Positions 8,850-19,922 are shown, counted from the stretch's first letter. The stretch is 64,000 nucleotides of DNA from an uncultured Synechococcaceae cyanobacterium (GCA_902572395.1 CACGFX010000001.1:1-64000); one strand, 5' to 3'. Program-made: numbers and translations. The notes: generated from the sequence alone by a model not told the origin.

Positions 8850-9821
8850 CTAATAAATACGGCTTAGAACAAATTCAGGAAGAGCCATTAAAGCTCTTTT
8901 ATATTCTGAATCAGGAAGCCAGACTATAGCTTCTTTAGAAAGCATTGCAAAATCCTCAGCTAGTTTCCTGGAACTTTCAATAGCTTTAGAGTTCATGATG
9001 ATATCAAGAGCATCATCTAAATCATCTTTTTCAGCAAGTTCTCTGTTTATAAGGACTGACAATTGTTTATTTTCTTCTAAGGCATATAAAACTGGGGCAG
9101 TAAGATAACCACTAGCTAGATCACTTACAGCAGGTTTTCCAAGTTGTTTGTCATTTCCAGTAAAGTCAAGAATGTCATCTACAACTTGGAATGCTAGACC
9201 AATATTTTTGCCAAAATCGTACAACGAAGTTAAGTTTTCGTCATTAATCCCACTTAAAACTCCAGCTGCTTTGCAACTATTGGCTATTAATGATGCTGTT
9301 TTACAATAACTTTTGTTGATGTATTTAGAAAAAGATTGAGCCGAATCAAATCTATTTAAATTTTGTTTAATTTCACCCTCTGCTAAATCCATTATTACTC
9401 TACTGAGTAATTTAACTACATTTACATTGTCAAGATTTGCTAGGTGCCAACTTGCTTGAGCGAATAAAAAGTCACCCGCCAAAACAGCTACTCTGGTATT
9501 AAATCTGCTATGAACTGTATCTACTCCTCTTCTTGTGGACGCCTCATCAACAACATCATCATGGACTAAAGAGGCTGTATGAATCATCTCAGTTATTTCA
9601 GCAAGCCTTTTATGTTTGGTTGTCAAACAAAATTCAGGAGATATAGCTTTTGAAATCAATAAAACTATCCCTGGTCTCAACCTTTTTCCCCCAGCACTAA
9701 AAAGGTGTTCTGCTGCTGCTTGAAGAATTGGGTGACCAGCTCCTATTAGATTTTTCAGTTCTAAAATAAGATCATCAAGATCATTTTCGACTGGTTGTAG
9801 TAGCTCTGTTACTGTATTCAT
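8850..9821 (-). CDS. sds: Long-chain all-trans polyprenyl (solanesyl) diphosphate synthase
   Basis: This trans-prenyltransferase of 323 residues elongates isopentenyl units into the plastoquinone side chain. The first aspartate-rich motif, HDDVVDEASTRRG, is near residues 87-99. The second, VVDDILDFTG, is near 213-222. The GGKRLRP start of the family fold is near 44-50. The chain-length assignment (solanesyl) comes from cyanobacterial context rather than a residue I can prove. The gene starts with ATG 27 bases downstream of murI on the same strand. Confidence 0.92.
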   Translation of the reverse strand: MNTVTELLQPVENDLDDLILELKNLIGAGHPILQAAAEHLFSAGGKRLRPGIVLLISKAISPEFCLTTKHKRLAEITEMIHTASLVHDDVVDEASTRRGVDTVHSRFNTRVAVLAGDFLFAQASWHLANLDNVNVVKLLSRVIMDLAEGEIKQNLNRFDSAQSFSKYINKSYCKTASLIANSCKAAGVLSGINDENLTSLYDFGKNIGLAFQVVDDILDFTGNDKQLGKPAVSDLASGYLTAPVLYALEENKQLSVLINRELAEKDDLDDALDIIMNSKAIESSRKLAEDFAMLSKEAIVWLPDSEYKRALMALPEFVLSRIY

Positions 9822-9848
9822 GATTGTCCTCTTCTACATCTTAAGGAA

Positions 9849-10643
9849 TCAAACATTACTTCGGAGGTTAACCAACTTAATTTCTTTATTAATTCCAAGC
9901 CAAAATTTTACTTTATTGGAAAACTCATCTTTTTCTGAAGTAACAAAAAATTTTACATTTTCGAGAGAAATACTCTCGTAGCAGTAAGTTTTTGGGATAG
10001 CAAAAGATTCATTAAATTTTTTTATTAATGCTACTGATGGATCAATAATTTTTATATTTGAATCTAATTTTTTTCTTAAAAAGTCATAAATTAAAGGATA
10101 GTGACTACATCCAAGTATTAATTCTTCAATATTTTTGTTTATTAGTGGTTTTAAGTAAAAGTCTGAAAGACTATTTAACTTATCAAGATTTAATTTTTCT
10201 TTTTCAATCTCTGATACAAATTCTGGACATTCTTGCTGAAATATTATCGTATTCTCTTTTTTAGCAATTATAGCTTTCTCGTAATACGATGATCGAACAG
10301 TTGTTTGTGTTGCTAGGACACCAATTATTTGTTTATCAACTATTTCCGATACTGAGTTTATAAGGTCAAAACAAGGAACCTTTAAATTATCTTTTAGAAT
10401 ATCAAGCGCACAAGCATTTGTAGTATTACAAGCAACTAAAAGTGCATCCAAATTCTTATCAACAAAAAAAGTACAAATCTCCTTTGCAATTAATCTTATC
10501 TCTTTAGAATTTTTGTTCCCAAAAGGTATTCTTTTTGTATCCGCCAAATAAAAAACTTCTACATCTTTACGTGTTTTTAGTAAAGAATTAAGAATAGTAA
10601 AACCACCTATTCCGCTATCAAATATACCTATTTTAAGTTTCAC
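9849..10643 (-). CDS. murI: Glutamate racemase
   Basis: This enzyme converts L-glutamate to the D-glutamate needed for peptidoglycan. It has 264 residues. FDSGIGGFT occurs at the N-terminus, the first catalytic Cys is in LVACNTTN (about residue 72), and the second is in LGCSHYPL (about 179). It starts with GTG, and the GTGA overlap of four bases with the stop of the upstream amidase gene indicates translational coupling. Pairing with an amidase gives a small cell-wall module. Confidence 0.95.
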   Translation of the reverse strand: MKLKIGIFDSGIGGFTILNSLLKTRKDVEVFYLADTKRIPFGNKNSKEIRLIAKEICTFFVDKNLDALLVACNTTNACALDILKDNLKVPCFDLINSVSEIVDKQIIGVLATQTTVRSSYYEKAIIAKKENTIIFQQECPEFVSEIEKEKLNLDKLNSLSDFYLKPLINKNIEELILGCSHYPLIYDFLRKKLDSNIKIIDPSVALIKKFNESFAIPKTYCYESISLENVKFFVTSEKDEFSNKVKFWLGINKEIKLVNLRSNV

Positions 10644-11725
10644 CCTACATTTTCTAGATATTCGAGGATGCCTTTTGCAATTGCATAGGCTAATCTTTTT
10701 CGATGGGTAATTTTTTCTAATCTTCTTGCATCTAATCTTCCCGTTAAAAATCCAATTTCTACAAGGACTGCAGGCATCCTAGTATTTTTAATTACATAAA
10801 ATCGACCTTGTTTAACTCCTCGATCAGGACTACCAGGGGAAACTCTTAAAATTTGTTTTTGAATTCTTTTCGCGAGTAATCTTCCTCTCCACCCTCTGTA
10901 ATAAAAAGTTTCCAATCCATTTATGTCTCTTCTTTTACCTCTTGAGGCATTTGCATGAATACTTACAAAGATGTCTGCATCCGTATTATTAGCAATGGAA
11001 ACTCTTGGAGGTAAATCCAAATCAACGTCATTTGTTCTAGTCAACCTTACTTTGATACCTTTCTCAGAAAGTAATTTTTGAACTATTTTTGAAACCTCTA
11101 GAACAACATCAGTTTCTCTAATACCACCAATACCTATTGCTCCAGGATCAGGTCCTCCATGCCCTGGATCGATTACAACCTCAAACTTGTTTCGTTTTAC
11201 CTCTGGTAGTTTCAAGTAAACATAATTGTTTTTCTTCTTATGAATTAAATTTTGATTTGCTTTGATATTTCCTGTTTTCTTTTCAATTAAACCTTCACCA
11301 ATCTTTTTAAAAGAATATTTTGGGTTAAATAGTTTAATTCTCCATCTATTTTGATCTAAGCCAACCATTTGCCAAGTCAAAGGTTTCAAATAAGTCTCTT
11401 CCTTAAATTCAATTACTAGTCTTGTTTTACCCTTATCTGGTTTACCTAATCTAATTTCTTTTATAAGGCCATTACCTTTGATTATTCTGGGATTTTTTAA
11501 TTCTCCTGGAAAATCTACCCAGAATCTATCTCCCGATATTTGGTTAGCCTTCTGAAAGTATGCTTTTAAATTTGTATTTGATTTAGTTCTTAATTCTAAA
11601 ACCCCATTAGTATTTATAGCCCATGCCGCAAGAGCACTTGAAGACTTAACCGGAAGTATTGAAGAGTTTAAAAATAAAAAAACGGATAAATAACGAAAAA
11701 GTTTATTATCTAAAAACTTTATCAT
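10640..11725 (-). CDS. N-acetylmuramoyl-L-alanine amidase with AMIN domain
   Basis: This exported peptidoglycan hydrolase has 361 residues. A hydrophobic signal-like segment covers about residues 11-33. An AMIN-type localisation domain follows (about 35-135), and an Amidase_3 catalytic domain begins with VVIDPGHGGPDPGA. The zinc ligands include His in DPGHGG (about 189), Glu in IRETD (about 204) and His in SIHANAS, and the catalytic Glu is in LVEIGFLTG. It is an AmiC-like enzyme that would split daughter cells. The ATG overlaps the nitrilase stop by one base (TAATG). Confidence 0.93.
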   Translation of the reverse strand: MIKFLDNKLFRYLSVFLFLNSSILPVKSSSALAAWAINTNGVLELRTKSNTNLKAYFQKANQISGDRFWVDFPGELKNPRIIKGNGLIKEIRLGKPDKGKTRLVIEFKEETYLKPLTWQMVGLDQNRWRIKLFNPKYSFKKIGEGLIEKKTGNIKANQNLIHKKKNNYVYLKLPEVKRNKFEVVIDPGHGGPDPGAIGIGGIRETDVVLEVSKIVQKLLSEKGIKVRLTRTNDVDLDLPPRVSIANNTDADIFVSIHANASRGKRRDINGLETFYYRGWRGRLLAKRIQKQILRVSPGSPDRGVKQGRFYVIKNTRMPAVLVEIGFLTGRLDARRLEKITHRKRLAYAIAKGILEYLENVG

Positions 11726-12552
11726 TAGTTTGAAAACAATTTGTTTTTTCTATGTTTAAGGCTTGGCATCTGCTCCCTAATTTTCTTAACTCTTTCTTTA
11801 TCAGCAGGTGCTATTGCAGCTCCCTGAGTTTTTCCGGCATCAGATAAAACTGTACCCCAAGGGTCAATTACCATTGCATGGCCATGACTTTGCCTTCTTC
11901 CATAATGAATCCCAGTTTGAGCTGGAGCGACAACATATGCTGTATTCTCTATTGCTCTTGCTTGTAATAGGATTTGCCAATGATCTTTCCCAGTAAATGC
12001 TGTAAAAGCTGCGGGAATCATAATTAGCTCTGCACCATTCGAAGACAAATATCTATAGAGTTCAGGAAATCTAACGTCGTAACAAATCGACAATCCTATT
12101 TTGCATAAGCCTGGGACATCTACAACAGGTGGATAATCTGCCCCAGATAAAATAGTGGCTGATTCCTTATATAAATTTCCATCTGGCAAATCAACATCAA
12201 ACAAATGAATCTTGTCGTATTTTGCCAAAATCTGTCCATCTTTCCCAAATAAGGCTGACCTATTAAAAGTATGACTATCATCACCAGCAGGGACAGGATA
12301 CCCTCCTCCTAAAAGAAATACTTGATATCTTTGTGACATAGTTTTTAGAAAATTTGCACACTTCTCTGACAACTCAGAAGCTAATCTAAGTTTTTCATCA
12401 TCTCCTCCTAAAAAAGCAAAATTCTCAGGCAATCCTATTAACTCAGCACCTCTTCTAGCAGCTAATTCAATCTGTTCTTCTGCTTCAATAAAATTTGCAT
12501 CAACATTTGAAGTACTCGTAATTTGCAATGCAGCTACCAAAAAATCAGTCAA
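11725..12552 (-). CDS. Nitrilase/omega-amidase family carbon-nitrogen hydrolase
   Basis: This is a 275-residue member of the nitrilase superfamily. The Glu-Lys-Cys triad is visible as Glu in GLPENFAF (about 43), Lys in YDKIHLFDV (about 114) and Cys in LSICYDVRFPE (about 157). Similarity to the Nit1/Nit2 branch suggests amide hydrolysis, for example of deaminated glutathione or alpha-keto-amides, rather than a true nitrilase. The start is TTG at 12552. It sits between comB and a cell-wall amidase, with one-base overlap to the latter. Confidence 0.88.
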   Translation of the reverse strand: MTDFLVAALQITSTSNVDANFIEAEEQIELAARRGAELIGLPENFAFLGGDDEKLRLASELSEKCANFLKTMSQRYQVFLLGGGYPVPAGDDSHTFNRSALFGKDGQILAKYDKIHLFDVDLPDGNLYKESATILSGADYPPVVDVPGLCKIGLSICYDVRFPELYRYLSSNGAELIMIPAAFTAFTGKDHWQILLQARAIENTAYVVAPAQTGIHYGRRQSHGHAMVIDPWGTVLSDAGKTQGAAIAPADKERVKKIREQMPSLKHRKNKLFSN

Positions 12553-12582
12553 GACTTTACTCCTATTGAACCAATTCGTAAA

Positions 12583-13317
12583 TCATGAGGCACGAATCAC
12601 ACCCCTTTCAACTTGTGCTGGAACAATTTCTAAGCAATCAAGTTCAGAACAACATCTAAAATCATCCTCATAATCTCCAAGACTTGTCAATCTTTTGCCA
12701 TGGGTTGCTGTTTTTAAACATTTCAAAATATCATTTTTCCAAAAATCCCAAAGTGCCAAAGCAGCTTGTAATTCGTCATTAAGAATATTAATTTCGAAAT
12801 TACAGTTCTGTTTTAGGTATGAGGCCAAAGCACCAGCAGCTAAAGAATCCTCAAGTGAATAGGAGCCTTCCCAACCACTCCCAAGTATTAAGACATTTTT
12901 ACTTTTTAATGTAATGATTTTTTCGGCAACTGCTTTCCTATTTGGGAGACCCATAGCAAATAAATGTTTAGCATTTTGAACTTTTTGCAATGATTTAGTC
13001 CCATTAGTCGTGCTCATAAATAATCTTTTACCATTAACAACTTTTTTTGTAACTGATAAAGGAGAATTCCCTAAATCAAAGCCCTCAATCTTCTTTCCGC
13101 CTCTCTCTCCAAGCATTAGTCTCTTTTCAGCTTGCCACTTACTTGCAGATTCTTTTAATAAATCTAAATCTGCAAAAACTTGTATTGAATCAGCTCCATT
13201 GTTTAAAGCCCATGAAATTGTGGTTGTAGCTCTTAATACATCAATGACTACGGCAATATCGGGACTTATTTCTGGAACATCCTTTGCAACGTGATAATAA
13301 GTAAGATTAATAATCAA
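12583..13317 (-). CDS. comB: 2-phosphosulfolactate phosphatase family protein (ComB)
   Basis: This 244-residue protein belongs to the ComB family. In archaea the family removes phosphate from phosphosulfolactate during coenzyme M synthesis. It is also widespread in cyanobacteria, where the physiological role is less clear. Family landmarks are VVIDVLRATTTI, LGERGGKKIEGFDLGNSP, STTNGT and EDSLAAGA. It starts with TTG at 13317 and leads a minus-strand run of nitrilase, amidase and murI. The upstream side is a 129-base divergent region shared with aroA. Confidence 0.9.
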   Translation of the reverse strand: MIINLTYYHVAKDVPEISPDIAVVIDVLRATTTISWALNNGADSIQVFADLDLLKESASKWQAEKRLMLGERGGKKIEGFDLGNSPLSVTKKVVNGKRLFMSTTNGTKSLQKVQNAKHLFAMGLPNRKAVAEKIITLKSKNVLILGSGWEGSYSLEDSLAAGALASYLKQNCNFEINILNDELQAALALWDFWKNDILKCLKTATHGKRLTSLGDYEDDFRCCSELDCLEIVPAQVERGVIRAS

Positions 13318-13446
13318 ATCCTTTTTTCTGATTTTATTATAGAAAACAGTTACTTAATTTGATTATTATTTTTTTAAAACAAACTTATTGATAATATATA
13401 GCTAATTTGTTTTAACAGAAATCTTAATCAAGTATTTAATTTGAAA

Positions 13447-14757
13447 ATGAATAATATCCGCACAATAAAAGGTGGAATTAATTTAAAAGGAAAAGTAAAA
13501 GTCCCTGGAGATAAATCTATTTCTCATAGAGCTTTAATAATAGGTAGTATTGCTAAGGGTGAGACTACTATCGAGGGGTTTTTACATTCTGAAGATCCAC
13601 TTTCAACTGCTGATTGTCTTAGAAAATTAGGTGTGAAAATACCAGAAATAAAAAAAAATGAGCCTTTTACGATTTCAGGAGTTGGTCTTGATGGATTTAA
13701 AGAGCCCAAAGAAATTCTAAATTGTGGGAATTCGGGAACGACCATGAGATTATTGATGGGGTTACTTGCGGGTCAAGAAGGCAAGCATTTTATCTTAACA
13801 GGTGATATTTCTCTTAATGAAAGGCCAATGGGGAGAGTGGGCAAGCCATTATCCTTGATGGGTGGCAAAATTTTTGGTAGAGAAAAAGGAAACAAAGCTC
13901 CAATATCAATTGATGGGAATAAACTAAAAGGATGTGTTATTGGAACCCCTGTAGCGAGCGCTCAAGTAAAATCTGCAATCTTATTGGCAGGCCTCAAAGC
14001 TTCTGGAACCACTTCTGTTATTGAACCAGCATCTTCAAGAGATCATACTGAAAGAATGTTAAAAGCATTTGGAGCAGACATCAGTATCAGAGGAGAATTA
14101 GGAAGGAATGTAGTTATTAAGTCAAGGGGCGACTTAATTGGCCAGAGAATATTGATTCCTGGAGACATAAGCTCTGCTTCTTTTTGGATGATTGCTGCAT
14201 CTATTGTTCCAAATTCAGAGGTTTTAATTCAGAATGTTGGTTTAAATCCCACTAGAACAGGGATTTTAAATGTAATGGATTCAATGGGATGCAATTATGA
14301 GATTTTAGATAAATCGACTATTGCAGGTGAACCTATTGGATCGATTAAAGTAAAGACTTCAAATAATTTAAGATCATTCACTATTGAAGGAGATATTCTC
14401 CCAAAACTCTTAGATGAAATTCCTATCCTTACTGTGGCTGCCTGTTTTTGTAATGGAGTTTCTGAAATTAAGGATGCACAAGAATTAAGAGTTAAGGAGA
14501 CAGATCGATTAAAAGTCATGGCACGACAGTTAAAAAAATTTGGTGCTGAAATAACAGAAAAAGAGGATGGGTTAATTATTAATGGCCAATCAAAATTTCA
14601 TTCTGCGGAGGTAGACAGTGAGACAGATCATCGAGTAGCAATGAGTCTTGCTATTGCTTCACTTCTTGCCAAAGGCACCTCAAAAATCATGAGGGCAGAT
14701 GCAGCTAGCGTCTCGTATCCGACTTTTTGGGAAGAACTGGCCAAACTAACTAACTAG
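13447..14757 (+). CDS. aroA: 3-phosphoshikimate 1-carboxyvinyltransferase (EPSP synthase)
   Basis: This enzyme joins shikimate-3-phosphate and phosphoenolpyruvate in the shikimate pathway to aromatic amino acids. I place the start at the ATG at 13447 rather than the TTG two codons earlier in the track, giving 436 residues. Visible motifs are [11 protein letters not shown] near the N-terminus, [20 protein letters not shown], and [10 protein letters not shown] near residue 340. It heads a plus-strand run with an MnmC-like methyltransferase and glmU. An AT-rich divergent region with comB lies upstream. Confidence 0.96.
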   Translation: MNNIRTIKGGINLKGKVKVPGDKSISHRALIIGSIAKGETTIEGFLHSEDPLSTADCLRKLGVKIPEIKKNEPFTISGVGLDGFKEPKEILNCGNSGTTMRLLMGLLAGQEGKHFILTGDISLNERPMGRVGKPLSLMGGKIFGREKGNKAPISIDGNKLKGCVIGTPVASAQVKSAILLAGLKASGTTSVIEPASSRDHTERMLKAFGADISIRGELGRNVVIKSRGDLIGQRILIPGDISSASFWMIAASIVPNSEVLIQNVGLNPTRTGILNVMDSMGCNYEILDKSTIAGEPIGSIKVKTSNNLRSFTIEGDILPKLLDEIPILTVAACFCNGVSEIKDAQELRVKETDRLKVMARQLKKFGAEITEKEDGLIINGQSKFHSAEVDSETDHRVAMSLAIASLLAKGTSKIMRADAASVSYPTFWEELAKLTN

Positions 14758-14769
14758 GCTAAAGAATTT

Positions 14770-15675
14770 TTGTCTGAATTAATAGAAGTTTTAACTAAAG
14801 ATGGTACTTACTCTTTAAGAAGTCAGTTTTTTCAAGAGAACTTTCATAGTTTACTGGGCGCATTGGAGGAAACAAAATTAAAGTTTACCGATACTTCTAA
14901 TTTGAAAAGATTTAAGGGTAAATCTCTTAATGTTTTGGATATATGTTTTGGGTTAGGATACAATTCTGCTTCTTTATTAAATGAATTATTTAAACAAAAA
15001 TCTTATTTAAATTTGTATGCATTGGAGATTGATAAAAAACCTCTTGAATATTCGCTTAGAAATGAATCTTTCCTTAAATTGTGGGCTCCGAAAGTCAAAA
15101 CAATATTTGAATCACTGTATCGCAAAGATTACTTTGAGGATCAATTTTTTAAATGCAGCGTTTTATGGGGTGATGCTAGAGAAAAAATCAACATTATCCC
15201 TTCATCTGTTAAATTCGATCTGATTTATTTAGATGGTTTTTCTCCTCAAAAATGCCCGCAAGTATGGACAATTGAATTTTTATCTAAAGTCGCAGAAAAA
15301 CTTAATTCTCAGGGTTATTTAATAACTTATTCTTCTTCAGCGGCAGTAAGAAAAACTTTAAGAAGTCTTGGATTAGAAATTTTTACTATTAAGCCAAGTT
15401 TTAAAAACAGAAATTTTTGGAGTCAGGGAACTGTTGCTATAGAAAAATTTGATAAAAATAAATTCAAAACCAATTTAAATTTTGAAAAGTTATCGGTCAT
15501 GGAAGAGGAACATCTCTTAACTAAGGCGGGTATCCCTTACAGAGATCAAAATTTAAACTCAAGTAAAGACGATATTATTAAGCAAAGATTAAAGGAGCAA
15601 TTATTATCAAAATTAGTACCTACAAAAAAATGGAGAGAAAAGTGGGGAATGACGAAGTTGGCCATCAAGAGTTAA
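14770..15675 (+). CDS. MnmC-like SAM-dependent methyltransferase (tRNA wobble-uridine type)
   Basis: This protein has 301 residues, with a TTG start at 14770, 12 bases after aroA. The SAM-binding motif LDICFGLGYNSASLLNELF and the catalytic-side LIYLDGFSPQKCPQVWT are signatures of the MnmC/DUF752 (Methyltransf_30) family, which methylates aminomethyl-uridine at the tRNA wobble position. Only the methyltransferase part is present. The FAD oxidase domain of bifunctional E. coli MnmC is absent, as is usual in cyanobacteria. A different small-molecule or tRNA substrate cannot be excluded. Confidence 0.8.
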   Translation: MSELIEVLTKDGTYSLRSQFFQENFHSLLGALEETKLKFTDTSNLKRFKGKSLNVLDICFGLGYNSASLLNELFKQKSYLNLYALEIDKKPLEYSLRNESFLKLWAPKVKTIFESLYRKDYFEDQFFKCSVLWGDAREKINIIPSSVKFDLIYLDGFSPQKCPQVWTIEFLSKVAEKLNSQGYLITYSSSAAVRKTLRSLGLEIFTIKPSFKNRNFWSQGTVAIEKFDKNKFKTNLNFEKLSVMEEEHLLTKAGIPYRDQNLNSSKDDIIKQRLKEQLLSKLVPTKKWREKWGMTKLAIKS

Positions 15676-15699
15676 ATTTATAGATATATTCAAAAAAAT

Positions 15700-17049
15700 A
15701 TGTTAAGTGTTGCGATATTAGCTGCTGGAAAGGGCACTAGAATGGAAAGCTCAATACCAAAAGTTTTACATAAAATCTCTGGGAAAAGTCTTTTGCAAAG
15801 AGTGATTGATACCTGCATTGAATTAAATCCTGATCAAATTTTCGTAATTACAGGACACAAATCAAAAGAAGTACAAGAGTCGATACCAAAAAATAAAAAA
15901 ATCCAATTTGTCTTTCAAGAGCCTCAATTGGGGACTGGTCATGCTATCCAAGTACTTTGTAAAGAAGTAAAAAAACATTGTGGAAAACTTTTGATACTTA
16001 ACGGGGATGTGCCACTCATTAGGCCTAATACTCTAAAAAATCTTTTATGTTTACACGATTCAAAAAATGCTGATGTTTCTTTAATTACTACAAAAAAAAC
16101 AAATTCCCATGGATATGGCAGAGTTTTTTTAAATGGGGATTTTATAGAGAGAATTGTTGAAGAAAAAGATTGCAATAATCTAGAAAGAGAAAACCCATTA
16201 ATAAATGCAGGTATTTACTGTTTTAACTGGGGTAACTTGTCAGAAATAATTAATACTTTGCAAAGCAATAATAATCAAAAAGAAATTTACTTAACAGATA
16301 CAGTTTCTTTGCTAAAAAATTCCTTAAGCCTTGAGGTAGAGGATAATGGAGAGCTTCAAGGAATTAATAACAGAATTCAACTATCAGAATGCGAGGAAAG
16401 TATTCAGAATTTAATTAAAGAGAAGCATATGCTTAATGGTGTAACTTTTATAAATAAAGCAAGTTGTTCAATTAGTGAAGAAGCTGAAATTGGTAAGGAT
16501 GTAATTATTGAGGCTAATACACATATAAGAGGAAATACCAAAATAAATAGTTATTGCATTATCGGACCAAATACTTTTATTGAGAATTCTGAAGTTGGAT
16601 TAAGTTGTGAAATTTCAAACTCTACTGTTTATGCCTCTCAGATAATGGATTATATAAAAATTGGCCCTTACAGTCATATAAGACCTAATTCCAAAATATC
16701 TTCCTTTAGCAAAATAGGTAATTTTGTTGAAATCAAAAATAGTCAAATAGAGGAAGAATCAAAAGTAAACCATTTAAGTTACATTGGCGATTCTATTATT
16801 GGAAAATCTACAAATATTGGAGCAGGTACTATTACTGCAAATTTTGATGGTCAGAAAAAACATCAAACGAAAATTGGTAAAAATTCCAGTATTGGTGCAA
16901 ATACAGTTTTTGTAGCGCCAATAAATCTCGGGGAATCAGTTACAACTGGAGCTGGTTCAGTTATCACAAAAGACACCAAAGATAATTCATTAGCAATCTC
17001 AAGAACTAAGCAAATAAATATAGAAAATTGGGAAAGGAAGAAATCCTAA
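15700..17049 (+). CDS. glmU: Bifunctional UDP-N-acetylglucosamine pyrophosphorylase / glucosamine-1-phosphate N-acetyltransferase
   Basis: This enzyme makes UDP-GlcNAc for peptidoglycan and envelope glycans. The 449-residue protein begins with the nucleotidyltransferase signature [18 protein letters not shown] and has LGTGHAI and LNGDVPL further on. From about residue 250 it becomes a left-handed beta-helix of hexapeptide repeats containing the acetyltransferase residues ([28 protein letters not shown]). It ends two bases from the convergent murF stop. Confidence 0.96.
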   Translation: MLSVAILAAGKGTRMESSIPKVLHKISGKSLLQRVIDTCIELNPDQIFVITGHKSKEVQESIPKNKKIQFVFQEPQLGTGHAIQVLCKEVKKHCGKLLILNGDVPLIRPNTLKNLLCLHDSKNADVSLITTKKTNSHGYGRVFLNGDFIERIVEEKDCNNLERENPLINAGIYCFNWGNLSEIINTLQSNNNQKEIYLTDTVSLLKNSLSLEVEDNGELQGINNRIQLSECEESIQNLIKEKHMLNGVTFINKASCSISEEAEIGKDVIIEANTHIRGNTKINSYCIIGPNTFIENSEVGLSCEISNSTVYASQIMDYIKIGPYSHIRPNSKISSFSKIGNFVEIKNSQIEEESKVNHLSYIGDSIIGKSTNIGAGTITANFDGQKKHQTKIGKNSSIGANTVFVAPINLGESVTTGAGSVITKDTKDNSLAISRTKQINIENWERKKS

Positions 17050-17050
17050 T

Positions 17051-18424
17051 CTAATTGATTAATTCAATAATTTTTTCAAGTTGCCAACATCTGCTCCCCT
17101 TTATAAGAATAGAATCACCTTTTTTTGTAGATTTGTTTATCTCTTTAGGTACATCTTTGATATTATTTAAAACTAAAAATTTTTTCTTATCTTTTAAATA
17201 ATTGGTATAAATTTTTTCATTTTTTTTATCGCAAATAAATAAACACTTTTCTATATCTGAATTATTTATTAAATTGAATATTTCTTTATGATATTTTTCA
17301 GATTCTGCTCCCAATTCTTGCATACTTCCAAATATGAAAAATTTATTTCTGGGTTTTTCAAGCAGGTTTTTAATACATGCTTTTACTGACTCTGGCGAAG
17401 CATTATATGATTCATCATATATTGTTGTTTTTACTGATTTAAGAACTTTATTCCTCCCACCTAAAATTGCAAAATCAAATTTATTAAAACTAGCAAAATC
17501 AATGCCTAGCTCTTTGGCAACTGCATAAGCAAATAAGAAATTCGAAGCATTGTGAAATCCCTCAAATGAAATTTCAAAGAAATTATCTTCAATTAAAATT
17601 GTTCTATTCGAAGGATTATAAAATCCTCGCAAATTATCATCTTTCTTGAAACTCTCCTTTTGATTTTCTATATTTAACAGTTTCACTTTTATAACTCTTC
17701 CTTTCCAAAATTCTTTTAAAGTTTTTTCTAGGAATGGATCATTTGCTGGAATTATTACAACTCCTTCAGGATTTAAGAACTTACTAATTTCACACTTCGC
17801 ATAAGTAATATTTTTTTTTGAACCTAACAATCCAATATGAGCTGTGCCAATGTTAGTAATAACTGCAATATCGGGTTCGCTATATTTTGATAAATTCTCG
17901 ATCTGTCCGAGACCTCTCATCCCCATCTCAAGAACTAAAGCTTTATCTTCTATATCCGTAGCAAGAATAGTAAGACCAACTCCAATCTCATTATTGAAAT
18001 TGGCATGTGATAATTTAATTCTTCCAAGTTTATTTAAAACTCCACCAATCATTTCTTTTGTTGTAGTTTTACCCACTGAACCTGTTATTGCGACAGTAGG
18101 GATATTTAATTTTTTTCTTTTTAGCAATGCTAATTTTTGAAATGCCACTAATGTGTCATTTACGACCCAATAAGGAAAATTACGAGGAAGTAATCTCTGC
18201 ATCCCTTTTTTAATTACTACTGATTTAACTCCTTTGTCTAATACATCTTGCAGAAAACTATGTCCATCAAAATTTTTACCCTTTATAGCTATAAAAAGAT
18301 CATTTTTTAATAAGGTTCTACTATCAATACTTATATTTTTAAAATTTAAAAAATCTCTTTCACCCTCGCTCAGATTTTTAATATCCCCCAAAACATTGTT
18401 TAATTCTGATAAAGAGAATTCCAT
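17051..18424 (-). CDS. murF: UDP-N-acetylmuramoyl-tripeptide--D-alanyl-D-alanine ligase
   Basis: This ligase adds D-Ala-D-Ala to the muramoyl tripeptide, the last cytoplasmic step of peptidoglycan precursor synthesis. It has 457 residues with an N-terminal MurF domain (DSRTL, then FDGHSF), the ATP-binding loop ITGSVGKTTTKEM, the NIGTAHIG segment and a C-terminal ligase domain with YDESYNASPES. It lies 12 bases downstream of glgA on the same strand and is probably part of the menD-menB-glgA-murF run. Confidence 0.96.
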   Translation of the reverse strand: MEFSLSELNNVLGDIKNLSEGERDFLNFKNISIDSRTLLKNDLFIAIKGKNFDGHSFLQDVLDKGVKSVVIKKGMQRLLPRNFPYWVVNDTLVAFQKLALLKRKKLNIPTVAITGSVGKTTTKEMIGGVLNKLGRIKLSHANFNNEIGVGLTILATDIEDKALVLEMGMRGLGQIENLSKYSEPDIAVITNIGTAHIGLLGSKKNITYAKCEISKFLNPEGVVIIPANDPFLEKTLKEFWKGRVIKVKLLNIENQKESFKKDDNLRGFYNPSNRTILIEDNFFEISFEGFHNASNFLFAYAVAKELGIDFASFNKFDFAILGGRNKVLKSVKTTIYDESYNASPESVKACIKNLLEKPRNKFFIFGSMQELGAESEKYHKEIFNLINNSDIEKCLFICDKKNEKIYTNYLKDKKKFLVLNNIKDVPKEINKSTKKGDSILIKGSRCWQLEKIIELIN

Positions 18425-18436
18425 TAAAAAATTAAG

Positions 18437-19888
18437 TCATACTTTTTTTAAAGATGGATCAGCAGATTGTCCGTAAGAGAATTTTTCAACTTCAGCAAAA
18501 TCTGGAGATGGTTCTTTTATCCCACAAACATCTTTGTACATAATTTCGTATTCGAGTGCGGATCTTTGCCAACTAAACTCTTGGCTCATTGCTCTTTTCT
18601 GCAATAATTCCCAACTATCTTTATGCCTAAAGGCCTCCCAAGACCTTACTAAAGATGTATAAAAATCTATAGGTTCAAAGCGATCGAAGCAAAAACCAGT
18701 GCCACTATTATTTTCTGGATCATGAGGTAAAACTGTATCAACTAAACCTCCTACTCGCCTTACTATTGGAATTGAACCATATCTCATAGCAAGTAGTTGA
18801 CTAATACCACAAGGTTCAAATCTACTTGGCATTAAAAATGCATCAGAGCCACCATATATAAGTCTTGATAAAGAATCATCATAGGTAAGAAATACAGAAA
18901 ATCTTCCTGGGTAATCTAATGCAAGTTGCCATAATCCTGACTCTAAATATCTATCTCCAGTCCCTAAAACAACAATTTGCGAATCTGTATATGCTAAAAG
19001 TCTTCTTGAAACTTGTAGAAGTAAGTCAACCCCTTTCTGATCAACTAACCTACTGACCATACCTAAAAGATATTTTTTAGGATTAACTTCGAGACCCATC
19101 TCTCTCTGCAGAACTTTCTTATTTTCTAGCCTATTTTCTAAATTATTAATACTAAATTTTGCAGGTAAAACTGAATCTTTGGCTGGATTCCATTCATCAA
19201 GATCTATGCCATTGAGAATTCCCCTTAATTTACCTGAAATGTAATTAAGTAATCCTTCAAGGCTTTCCCCGTATTCATGGGTTTTAATTTCATCTGCATA
19301 AGTAGGAGAAACAGCATTTACCCTATCTGCATACAACATTGCCGCAGCCATTGTGTGATCTCCATGCATATACCAAGGACACCAAGTCATTTTTTCAAGT
19401 TTCCACCTCCAAGGGCCTTGGTATTTCAAATTATGAATGGTGAATACAGTACTAATTTCGGGGTCTTGATGCATCCACACAGGGATCATTCCAGTGTGCC
19501 AATCATGGCAATGAAGAACTTGAGGTTTCCAACAATTCCAGGCAAATTCTGCAGTGGCACTCGCAAAAAAGGTAAAGCGCCAGTCCTCATTTTCGCCTCC
19601 ATATATTTGGTCAGAGTCAAATGTAGGATGACCCACTAGGTAAATCACATAATTATGAATCGGATGTTTTGCTTCGTATACGGCGAAATCAGTTCCCATT
19701 GTATTTGCTCTAAAGATTGGCTCATTCGATATATCTAAAAGACTCCACAATTTTCCATATCCTGGAATTATTACCCTTACATCGTGACCAAGTTTTATCA
19801 AAGATGGAGGTAACGAACCAACCACATCTCCCATACCTCCAACTTTGATCATTGGCGCACATTCTGCAGCTGCAAGAAGAATTCTCAT
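18437..19888 (-). CDS. glgA: Glycogen synthase (ADP-glucose type)
   Basis: This GT5 enzyme transfers glucose from ADP-glucose to glycogen. It has 483 residues, the normal length. The N-terminal ADP-glucose-binding [13 protein letters not shown] motif is present, and the second Rossmann domain carries [13 protein letters not shown] and the conserved [18 protein letters not shown] segment. The partner branching enzyme glgB lies 27 kb away in this window. ADP-glucose pyrophosphorylase is not in the window. The start is ATG, 34 bases after menB. Confidence 0.97.
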   Translation of the reverse strand: MRILLAAAECAPMIKVGGMGDVVGSLPPSLIKLGHDVRVIIPGYGKLWSLLDISNEPIFRANTMGTDFAVYEAKHPIHNYVIYLVGHPTFDSDQIYGGENEDWRFTFFASATAEFAWNCWKPQVLHCHDWHTGMIPVWMHQDPEISTVFTIHNLKYQGPWRWKLEKMTWCPWYMHGDHTMAAAMLYADRVNAVSPTYADEIKTHEYGESLEGLLNYISGKLRGILNGIDLDEWNPAKDSVLPAKFSINNLENRLENKKVLQREMGLEVNPKKYLLGMVSRLVDQKGVDLLLQVSRRLLAYTDSQIVVLGTGDRYLESGLWQLALDYPGRFSVFLTYDDSLSRLIYGGSDAFLMPSRFEPCGISQLLAMRYGSIPIVRRVGGLVDTVLPHDPENNSGTGFCFDRFEPIDFYTSLVRSWEAFRHKDSWELLQKRAMSQEFSWQRSALEYEIMYKDVCGIKEPSPDFAEVEKFSYGQSADPSLKKV

Positions 19889-19922
19889 TGATAATTATTT
19901 AAAAGTTCTTTTGAAAAATAAA

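Noticed and set aside
17040-17095. Weak ATTGA/TCAAT hairpin with T-run after glmU
   Set aside because: A five-pair stem without G-C strength, lying in the convergent murF coding region. It may terminate glmU but is not distinguishable from chance.
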